DNA of 41,064 nt, taken from contig JAAFID010000010.1 of the NCBI GenBank assembly GCA_013297765.1, forward strand, positions 1 through 41,064. The letters run 5' to 3'. Position numbers and translations under genes: made by a program. Below, piece by piece: positions 34,732-41,064 of the stretch (the stretch's first letter is position 1; each line of letters begins with the position of its first letter). Under the pieces are notes generated by a model that was not told where the DNA came from, made no database searches, and saw only the letters and a program-made list of their open reading frames with translations. Source of the stretch: Cytophagales bacterium. Lineage in GTDB: Bacteria > Bacteroidota > Bacteroidia > Cytophagales > Cytophagaceae.

Positions 34732-35292
34732 CTAATCGCTCACTCCATTCAAATAAGCTTGCTTTGGCTTGTTGTTGCTCACATTTTTGCCACGGTACAC
34801 AAAGGTGTATTCCGATTTTAGTTCAGGTTTGCCAGGAACGTTAAGTACAATTTTGAACAAATTACTTTTCATTTTTGGCAATGGTATGCGTGCTGTAGGT
34901 CCTGCATAATTTTTGTTTTCGGCCGAACCTGGGAAATCCCATTTCAATACAGAAACTTCTTTATTGTCGTCGTAAACCAATGTTACTTCATACGGCATGG
35001 CAGGCAATTTTTCATAAGAATCATTGAGCATAAACAATTCGCAAGAAAATGTTTCACCTTCATCCCATCTGAATTTTGGAAACCGTGCACTGGCTAGTAC
35101 AGGGCGGCAAGATTTGGCTACGTGATAAAAAGCTGGTTTTGGTTTTGCAGGCCAGTTGATAATACTGTTGTTTGCAGCACATGGCCATGGTTCTTGAAAA
35201 CACCAGTTCAGTGCCATGCTGCTATAGGGCTTTTGACGGCGAGATTCTTCAAATATGCATTTGTACCCTTCGCACTGGGTTAGTTGGCTAGT
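34732..35292 (-). pseudogene. C-terminal fragment of a GH2-family glycosidase (beta-mannosidase type)
   Basis: The minus-strand frame is open from 35292 to 34732. Before the first ATG (35217) it already reads QCEGYKCIFEESRRQKPYSS, directly followed by MALNWCFQEPWPCAANNS and WPAKPKPAFYHVAKSCRPVL. This is the conserved C-terminal part of GH2 beta-mannosidase-like enzymes (EGYRxAIExxRRxKPY, WQxNDPWP, YYGRPKPAYYxV), followed by a C-terminal Ig-like domain. The catalytic domain, some 500 to 600 residues, is missing and the upstream frame stops at 35293. I therefore call it a truncated relic; it could still be translated from ATG 35217. Confidence 0.75.
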
Positions 35293-35635
35293 TTAATGTT
35301 AGGCATTGTAATCTTATCAAACACATTGGTATAGTCGTCACGATTAGAAAATTACGGTCTTTGTAGTCTAGCGACTTGCCCGAGAGTGGGTTTATCCATA
35401 ATTGTAACAATTGTCTATCGAGGTTATATTCAATTCTCAATCCTGCGGGAGAATGCAGAAAAACAAATGATTCTGTATTCTTACTACCCCACTGCGAGGC
35501 CGTGCTGGTATATGGATTGTCATCTTCTACCGATTTGAATGTTTCTTTTTCAGTAATTGGTTCTTGCTTTTTTTCTTGGCAACCAACAATTTGGGTAAAT
35601 GCCCAAAATGGGAGTAAATAGTTTATCTTTTTCAT
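35280..35635 (-). pseudogene. Frameshifted N-terminal fragment of a lipoprotein gene
   Basis: The frame starting at 35635 has a lipoprotein-type signal (FWAFTQIVGCQEKK, Cys in the lipobox position) and continues through WINPLSGKSLDYKDRNF. A +1/-1 slip at a run of four T (plus strand 35347-35350) separates it from a frame that reads on as SNRDDYTNVFDKITMP then NIKLAN. The shifted frame looks coding, so the gene is probably broken. It abuts the GH2 C-terminal fragment in a third frame, which suggests that both are ends of one gene joined by a deletion, or two decayed neighbours. Family of the N-terminal part is not recognised. Confidence 0.6.
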
Positions 35636-35645
35636 CTAGTTATTT

Positions 35646-36011
35646 TTATTTAATAGAATATTTAATCAGTTGTGTCCAATCGTCTTTGTGTTTTTTCTTG
35701 GTTTTGTTGGCTTCTATCAATGCCAATATTTTTTGTTTGAAAGTCCAAAGCGTTGCAGGCTTTAGTTCTATTTCTGAAGCTAGCTCTGCAAGTGTAGCTG
35801 TTTCTTTAATAATAGTGCTGGTAATGTAAAATGCTTTAAGAATTAAAAATTTAAGTTTAGTGAATAAAGTGCCGATAGTTGCAGATTCTGTATAACTGTA
35901 TTTGCCGCACCACTGGTCTAACATTAGGCATAGAAGTATCTTAGACCTAAAATGAGAAAAGTATTCAACTTTAAAAATAGCAAAACGAGGAGTATAAAAA
36001 GTTAAAGTCAT
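35646..36011 (-). pseudogene. IS1595-like transposase N-terminal fragment
   Basis: The 121-codon frame contains WCGKYSYTESATIGTLFTK followed by LKFLILKAFYITSTI and ELASEIELKPATLWTFKQKI. This matches the zinc-ribbon and helix-turn-helix part of IS1595-type transposases (a final CxxC-like turn, S-x-T-A-x-T-L-FHK, LKxxLLKAFYI, ELSRKLxLxxKTxWxFKxKI). The catalytic DDE part is absent and the first residues before WCGKY look degenerate. A start at ATG 35924 (MLDQWCGKYS) is possible. It may be a relic or a small domesticated DNA-binding protein. It lies in a cluster of broken genes. Confidence 0.6.
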
Positions 36012-36077
36012 GAACTAAACCCACAGGGTATTATTTATTTAAGAGTTGATAAACACATTGCGACAAGTTAAGCCTCT

Positions 36078-37193
36078 TCAATATCTAGGCATGGTAAGGT
36101 TTACAGCCAATGCCCAAGCATCTATGCCGCCTGTCAAAGAGTAAAAATTGCCAGCCAAGTGGGTCTTTGCAATGGCAACAGCCTGCAAACTACGCACTCC
36201 GTGATGACAATAAAACACCACTGGAATTGTATGGTTAATTTCACCCAATCTACCCGAAAGCTGGTGTAATGGCAAATGCGAGCCTGGCAACTGACATATT
36301 TCACGCTCCCAATCTTCACGCACATCTATCCATTGAAACGGGACATTGTTTTTTATCCAAGATTGCACCTCAATCACATCAATATCCACTTCTTGTTGGC
36401 TTGCACAGCTATCTGTTGTTTGATAATCAGTAAGTGTTGTAGGGGTATTCTCTAATGGAAATAATTCTAAAGTAAATTTCTGAAAACGTACCGTTAGTGC
36501 GTCTATTACCAATACCTTGCCTGCCAAAGGTTGGCCTATTTTTGTGATAATTTTTATGGTTTCCATAGCCTGAATACTACCTACCAAAGCAGGTAATACC
36601 CCTAAAACACCAGCCGTGGCACAGTTGGCAACTACATTTAGTTTGTCAGAAAATGGAATGAAATGATGCAAAGATGGTATTGCAAAATTAGCTGTGCAAG
36701 AAACCCCAAATACACTTACTTGTCCTTCAAATTGTGACACAGCGCCATACACCATGGGCTTTTGGGCAATAAGGCAAGCATCATTGAGTAAGTATTTAGT
36801 CACAAAATTGTCTGTGCCATCTACCACTACATCATAGTTTGATACATGCACTAGCACATTGTCAAAAGATAATTTGCTAACAATAGAAATATATTTACTA
36901 AAAGGGTTGTGTTTTTCTAGAGCAGCAGCAGCACAGGCTGCTTTGGGCTTGCCTATATCGGCCCAAGTATAAAGTGTTTGACGATGCAGGTTTGTAGTTT
37001 CTACCACATCATAGTCTATGATACCAATGGTACCAACGCCTGCTGTTGCCAGTTGCAACAAGACGGGGCAACCTAATCCACCTGCCCCTACTACTAATAC
37101 CCGAGCATGCTTTAGCAGTTGCTGCCCAGCAATACCTAGCTCTGGCAAAATCAGTTGCCGTGCATACATTGATTGCTCTAGGTCGGTAAACAT
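36078..37193 (-). CDS. MoeB/ThiF-family adenylyltransferase fused to a rhodanese domain
   Basis: This 371-aa protein activates the C-terminus of a ubiquitin-like sulfur carrier (MoaD or ThiS type) by adenylation and may load sulfur from its rhodanese domain. The E1-like domain has YARQLILPELGIAGQ, nucleotide-binding VVGAGGLGCPVL, DVVETTNLHRQTLY, DGTDNF and the Cys region ANCATAGVLGVLPALVGSIQA. The C-terminal rhodanese domain (from about residue 270) has WIDVREDWE and the active Cys in YCHHGVRSLQ. The two CxxC pairs that bind zinc in MoeB and ThiF are missing; only a single Cys is near the first site (VSCTANF) and none near the second. It follows yicC by 15 bp, so they are co-transcribed. Molybdopterin, thiamine or tRNA thiolation pathways are all possible. 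Confidence 0.88.
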   Translation of the reverse strand: MFTDLEQSMYARQLILPELGIAGQQLLKHARVLVVGAGGLGCPVLLQLATAGVGTIGIIDYDVVETTNLHRQTLYTWADIGKPKAACAAAALEKHNPFSKYISIVSKLSFDNVLVHVSNYDVVVDGTDNFVTKYLLNDACLIAQKPMVYGAVSQFEGQVSVFGVSCTANFAIPSLHHFIPFSDKLNVVANCATAGVLGVLPALVGSIQAMETIKIITKIGQPLAGKVLVIDALTVRFQKFTLELFPLENTPTTLTDYQTTDSCASQQEVDIDVIEVQSWIKNNVPFQWIDVREDWEREICQLPGSHLPLHQLSGRLGEINHTIPVVFYCHHGVRSLQAVAIAKTHLAGNFYSLTGGIDAWALAVNLTMPRY

Positions 37194-37208
37194 GGGCTGT
37201 TACTAGTA

Positions 37209-38087
37209 CTATAATATATTCAATACTTGCTCTTTGATTTTTTCTAGTTCTTCTTTCATCTCTACCACTAGTCGTTGAATGGCGGCATCGTTGGCTTTGG
37301 AGCCTATGGTATTAATTTCTCTACCTATTTCTTGTGCAATAAAACCTAGTTTCTTTCCGCTAGCATCGGTATTGTTCATAGATGCTAAAAAATAGTCAAG
37401 GTGACTTTTTAGCCTTACTTTTTCTTCGGAAATATCTAGTTTTTCTATGTAGTATATTAGTTCTTGTTCAAAGCGATTTTTATCTATCTGTTCTTCATTG
37501 GCAAACTCTGCAAAAGCAAGTTTGATGCGATCTCTAATTCCCTGAATACGTCTAGGGTCTTGTGCCACAACTTCTTCTAAACTTTTCGCAATTTTCGCAA
37601 TATATTCTGAAAATTTATTTTCTAATAATTTGCCTTCATCCAATCTAAAATTTTCACATTTTTTCAATGCCTGATGAATGGTAGCAAATACCCCCTTCCA
37701 GTCGGCATCGTCGTCGGTGCTACCTGTATTGGTATCTACTGCACCTGGCATTTGCAACGCTATAGCCAGCAAACCATCAGTAGGTGCACCAGCAAGCTGT
37801 GCTGTTTGTAACAGTTCTTGATAATATTTTTTAACCAATTGTTGATTGATGGCTGCTTTTGGTTTTGCCTCTCCTTTGTCCGTCAATTCTACAATCATAC
37901 CTATTTTTCCCCGCTCTAGGCTAGTGCTCAAGATATTTCTAATCTCTATATCTTTATGCAAATACTCTTTTGGAAGTCGAATACTTGCATCTAAAAATTT
38001 AGAATTTAAAGATTTTATTTCCACCGATACTTTGAAATTATTCGTTTCGGCAGTACTAGCACCAAAGCCAGTCATTGATTTAAGCAT
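37209..38087 (-). CDS. yicC: YicC/YloC-family endoribonuclease
   Basis: This 292-aa protein is the YicC/YloC RNase that cleaves small RNAs and mRNA in a metal-dependent manner. The conserved ends are both present: the N-terminal LKSMTGFGASTAE with EIKSLNSKFLDASIRLP, and the C-terminal RLKSHLDYFLASMNNTDASG with KKLGFIAQEIGREINTIGSK. Length is typical. In this phylum the gene often stands near gmk, which is not found here. The moeB-like gene follows after 15 bp. Confidence 0.94.
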   Translation of the reverse strand: MLKSMTGFGASTAETNNFKVSVEIKSLNSKFLDASIRLPKEYLHKDIEIRNILSTSLERGKIGMIVELTDKGEAKPKAAINQQLVKKYYQELLQTAQLAGAPTDGLLAIALQMPGAVDTNTGSTDDDADWKGVFATIHQALKKCENFRLDEGKLLENKFSEYIAKIAKSLEEVVAQDPRRIQGIRDRIKLAFAEFANEEQIDKNRFEQELIYYIEKLDISEEKVRLKSHLDYFLASMNNTDASGKKLGFIAQEIGREINTIGSKANDAAIQRLVVEMKEELEKIKEQVLNIL

Positions 38088-38206
38088 GAGCTTTTATTTG
38101 AAATGAAAATTTTATTTGAACAATGCTGCAAATGAATGTATCTATTTTGACGATGATTCAAAATTCACCTGCATTCAAAATTAGGCTTTTACAGTCTCCA
38201 TTGAGG

Positions 38207-38617
38207 TTATATTTTTTTAATGCTATCTTGGGTCAAGGGCTTGTTAAGATATTTCATCACATATTGATTTTTCTTAGCTTTTGACATGTCTTGAGGGTTC
38301 AGTGAAGAGGTAAGCATCACTACTTTGCAATGGGTTTTAATTATATCAGAAAGTTTTTCAAACTCTTCTAAAAATTGAAATCCGTCCATCAGAGGCATGT
38401 CTATATCTAAAAAAATAACTTCTGGAAGGTAAAGATTTAGGTTGCCTTTGACTAATTTTTCTATATTCTTTAAAAATTCTATTGCACTTCTAGCACCCGA
38501 GTGAATAAATATATGCTCGCAAATGCCCGAAGCTTCTATCATTTTTTGGTTGATAAGATTGTCTATCTCATTATCATCTACCAACATTACTGCGTGATAT
38601 TTTTTTTCTTCTGACAT
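38207..38617 (-). CDS. Single-domain response regulator
   Basis: This 136-aa protein is a lone CheY-like receiver: acidic pair in MLVDDNEIDN, phospho-acceptor Asp in VIFLDIDMPLMDGFQFLEEF, switch Ser/Thr in KVVMLTSS and Lys in KYLNKPL. No output domain is attached and no kinase lies nearby. It fits the Rcp1-like or phosphorelay-carrier class common in Bacteroidota. It is 119 bp upstream of yicC on the same strand. Confidence 0.92.
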   Translation of the reverse strand: MSEEKKYHAVMLVDDNEIDNLINQKMIEASGICEHIFIHSGARSAIEFLKNIEKLVKGNLNLYLPEVIFLDIDMPLMDGFQFLEEFEKLSDIIKTHCKVVMLTSSLNPQDMSKAKKNQYVMKYLNKPLTQDSIKKI

Positions 38618-39024
38618 GTTTTAAAATTTTATTTTTTGCTAATTTATTACTTACTGTTATCAAGTCAAAATCTTAACGTTTGAATTTCAAATATTTCAAC
38701 CAAGTATTTATAATTTATTTAGAATTGCAATATCAAATTTTAGTTTAACCCTTAATTTTAGAACATTAACTAACTCTAATAGGAAAAAAATGTAGCTAGA
38801 ATTATTTTATTTTTTACTTCTACTTTTATTTCCATCAACTTTGATAAACTAATGTATTCTTTATACAATTTAAAAGCCCAATCCAATCTCTGTTGATTAT
38901 TTCGATTGGCTTGAATACAACTCAATATTAAAGTGATTTTTAAAGATATTTTCTACCAAATAAAGTTTTATGTATAACTTAAAATTTCGTTTTTATTAGA
39001 TGTTCCATTCCTTGAAAATAGTCC
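38618..39024. other. AT-rich divergent intergenic region
   Basis: This 407-bp gap lies between the response regulator (minus) and the flippase (plus). It must hold both promoters. I see no open frame with coding character and no TAnnTTTG box of good quality. There is a weak inverted repeat around 38875-38922 (AGCCCAATC with GATTGGCT), with one bulge. Confidence 0.45.
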
Positions 39025-40515
39025 GTGTCGATTCTTAAAAAACTTGCTGGCGAAACAGCACTTTATGGGGTAAGTAGTATTCTTGGGCGAACGCTCAATT
39101 TTTTGCTTACACCTTTGTTTGCAAGCTACTTGGCGGTGAGCGAATTTGGTGTATCGGTAGATATTTATTCTATAGCAGCTGTGCTCAATGTTATTTATTT
39201 GTTTGGTTTTGAAACTACCTATTTCCGATTTTCAAAAAAAGAAAATGCCCACGAGCCTAGTGTCTTTAACCAAATAGAGAGTACACTGTTGTTGTCAAGT
39301 CTAGTATTTTCTGCCATTCTAGTTCTATCCGCACAACCTATTGCCAATTTTTTGGAATACCCTACCCATGTCAATTACATTTATTACCTCGCCGCTATAT
39401 TGTTTTTCGACACTGTGGTTGCCATTCCCTTTGCACAGCTAAGGCTAGCCCACAAAGCCGCAAAATTTGCTAGTATAAAAATTGCAAATATTGTTTTAAA
39501 TGTTTTACTCAATATTTTTTTCCTAGCAATATGCAAACCTGTGTATGAAAGTGGAGCAACGGGAATGCTCGCCGACTTGGTGCAACTGGCATACAGCCCA
39601 GGCGACGATGTGAAATATGTTTTTATTTCTAACCTTGTTGCCAATGCTATTTTGATTCCTATTTTTTGCAAATCTTTTTTAAAAATGCGTTGGCAGTTTG
39701 ATAAAGTTGTTTTTTTACAAATGCTCCGCTATGCCTATCCCATAGTGATACTGGGACTAGCTGGCATGGTCAATGAAATGCTGAGCCGATTTATTTTCAA
39801 AAAAGTATTGCCTACTAATTTTTATCCTGGCTATACCGAGCAAGAGGCATTAGGTATTTTTGGTGCTTGCTACAAATTGTCTATGTTTATGAGTCTAGCG
39901 ATACAATCGTTTCGGTATGCGGCAGAGCCATTCTTTTTCTCTCAGGCACGAGATAAAAACTCGCCAGAAACATTTGCGGTAGTGATGAAGTGGTTTGTGA
40001 TTACTTGCTTGTTTTTGTTTCTTGCCATTAGCCTTAATGTAGAATTGCTAGGCAAAATTATGCTTCGCAAAGATGCCTACCAACTAGGGCTAGGCATTGT
40101 CCCCGTTTTGTTGATGGCAAATTTATTTTTGGGAATTTATTTCAATCTTACGATATGGTTCAAATTGACCGACCGCACTATTTACGGTACCTACATTAGT
40201 ATTTTAGGTGCAGTGGTTACAGTTGTTTTTAATTTTTTATTGATTCCTATTGCAGGCTTTGCTGGCAGTGCAGCCACCACTTTGTTATGCTATTTGGTAA
40301 TGACCATCGCCTGTTATTTACTGGGGCAAAAATATTACCCCATACCTTATAAAATTGGCAATGCAATGGGATATATTTTGCTGTCGGTAGCCTTGGTTTT
40401 TATCAGTAGAAATCTTCCAGACTTGGGAAAAATACAAGGCTTTGCAGCAAATGTAATGTTGCTTATGGTATTTGTAGCAAGTGTTTTTTGGAATGAAAAA
40501 AAAGGTTTAAATTGA
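39025..40515 (+). CDS. Polysaccharide flippase, MOP superfamily (Wzx/MurJ-like)
   Basis: This 496-aa protein has 12 to 14 predicted membrane segments over its whole length and the N-terminal pattern of polysaccharide transporters (LKKLAGETALYGVSSILGR then TLNFLLTPLFASYL). Related features are FRYAAEPFFFS in the seventh segment and EYPTHVNYIYYLA in the loop before. It probably flips a lipid-linked oligosaccharide to the periplasm. The start is GTG at 39025; an in-frame TAG two codons upstream rules out an earlier one. dut follows after 63 bp and may be in the same transcript. No other glycan genes are adjacent. Confidence 0.9.
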   Translation: MSILKKLAGETALYGVSSILGRTLNFLLTPLFASYLAVSEFGVSVDIYSIAAVLNVIYLFGFETTYFRFSKKENAHEPSVFNQIESTLLLSSLVFSAILVLSAQPIANFLEYPTHVNYIYYLAAILFFDTVVAIPFAQLRLAHKAAKFASIKIANIVLNVLLNIFFLAICKPVYESGATGMLADLVQLAYSPGDDVKYVFISNLVANAILIPIFCKSFLKMRWQFDKVVFLQMLRYAYPIVILGLAGMVNEMLSRFIFKKVLPTNFYPGYTEQEALGIFGACYKLSMFMSLAIQSFRYAAEPFFFSQARDKNSPETFAVVMKWFVITCLFLFLAISLNVELLGKIMLRKDAYQLGLGIVPVLLMANLFLGIYFNLTIWFKLTDRTIYGTYISILGAVVTVVFNFLLIPIAGFAGSAATTLLCYLVMTIACYLLGQKYYPIPYKIGNAMGYILLSVALVFISRNLPDLGKIQGFAANVMLLMVFVASVFWNEKKGLN

Positions 40516-40578
40516 TTTTCTGTTTTTAAATTACTGTAAAATCTACGATTTTTTATATCACCTATTAGATTAGAAATT

Positions 40579-41013
40579 ATGCACGTAAACATTGTTAATC
40601 ATTCAAAACATGCACTTCCATCGTACCAAACTGAAAACTCAGCAGGAATGGATTTACGTGCCGATATAGATAGCTCCATTACCTTAAAACCTTTGCAACG
40701 GGTGCTTGTGCCTACCAATCTTTTCATAGAATTGCCCACAGGATTTGAAGCCCAAATAAGACCCAGAAGTGGTTTAGCATTCAAAAATGGCGTTACCGTA
40801 CTAAACAGCCCTGGCACTATTGATGCGGACTACAGAGGCGAATTGAAAATTTTATTAATCAATCTTTCTGACCAAGATTTTGTGATTCAAGATGGCGAGA
40901 GAATAGCCCAAATGGTGGTGGCCAAACATGATCATGTAGATTGGGTAGAAGTAAAAGAACTGGCCAATACTCAACGTGCTGCTGGGGGATTTGGCAGTAC
41001 TGGGGTACGATAA
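40579..41013 (+). CDS. dut: Deoxyuridine 5'-triphosphate nucleotidohydrolase (dUTPase)
   Basis: This 144-aa enzyme hydrolyses dUTP to dUMP and pyrophosphate, preventing uracil incorporation into DNA and feeding dTMP synthesis. All five trimeric dUTPase motifs are present: SAGMDLRAD (I), RPRSGLA (II), [13 protein letters not shown] (III), GERIAQMVV (IV) and [10 protein letters not shown] (V). Length is standard. It lies 63 bp after the flippase gene and 15 bp before the start of the next gene. Confidence 0.97.
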   Translation: MHVNIVNHSKHALPSYQTENSAGMDLRADIDSSITLKPLQRVLVPTNLFIELPTGFEAQIRPRSGLAFKNGVTVLNSPGTIDADYRGELKILLINLSDQDFVIQDGERIAQMVVAKHDHVDWVEVKELANTQRAAGGFGSTGVR

Positions 41014-41028
41014 TTTTATTTTATTAAA

Positions 41029-41064
41029 ATGGTTACATCCATCAAGATTGAAAATTACAAATCG
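41029..41064 (+). CDS. Start of a probable AAA-type ATPase gene (partial)
   Basis: The last 36 bp read ATG GTT ACA TCC ATC AAG ATT, giving MVTSIKIENYKS up to the window edge. This is the usual N-terminus of RecF-like/AAA15 ATPases (M-x-x-S-x-K-I-E-N-F/Y-K-S). The start lies 15 bp after the dut stop codon. Only twelve codons are visible, so the family is tentative. Confidence 0.55.
   Translation, partial: MVTSIKIENYKS

Overview
The window is chromosomal DNA of a low-GC member of the Bacteroidota, probably Chitinophagia/Sphingobacteriia-like. The evidence is four proteins with type IX secretion (T9SS) C-terminal sorting domains, promoters of the TAnnTTTG type, almost no Shine-Dalgarno sequences, a LytS/LytTR two-component pair, and closest-looking protein families throughout. 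There is no phage, plasmid backbone or CRISPR array.

Layout. 1-3621 (minus): a three-gene polysaccharide O-acetylation operon made of two exported SGNH hydrolases and an MBOAT acyltransferase cut by the window edge. 4203-4592: an Ala/Lys/Pro-rich histone-H1-like protein. 4608-4861: a 127-bp tandem duplication of a bidirectional terminator plus the 3' end of a LytTR regulator gene. 4803-8863: LytTR regulator and LytS-type kinase flank a secreted five-PKD-repeat T9SS protein. 9089-11804: fabD, a peroxiredoxin, and an ECF sigma/anti-sigma pair. 11876-17857: sbcD-sbcC, a DksA/TraR-like protein and scpB. 17939-20312: der and era (minus) and initiator tRNA-fMet. 20497-23325: a beta-barrel-like protein and a GH30-like T9SS protein that lacks the expected acid/base Glu. 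23513-24177: a HEPN/MNT pair bracketed by a perfect 39-bp direct repeat. 24317-29773: prfC, a GT-C-like membrane protein, a decayed transposase and an acyl-CoA carboxylase beta subunit. 29840-34432: two large T9SS cargo proteins. 34732-36011: a decay zone with a GH2 fragment, a broken lipoprotein gene and an IS1595-like transposase fragment. 36078-38617: a MoeB/ThiF-rhodanese protein, YicC RNase and a single-domain response regulator. 39025-41064: a flippase, dut and the first codons of a probable AAA ATPase.

The window mixes conserved housekeeping (fatty-acid initiation, ribosome GTPases, release factor 3, dUTPase, chromosome maintenance) with cell-surface accessory genes. The least ordinary items are the PKD gene placed between its probable regulators with a Cys-rich composite repeat, the 39-bp repeat that duplicates the prfC promoter around a HEPN/MNT cassette, the 127-bp terminator duplication, the GH30 protein with the altered catalytic site, and several gene and insertion-sequence relics that a gene caller would miss. 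I do not see strong evidence for an entirely new multi-gene system.
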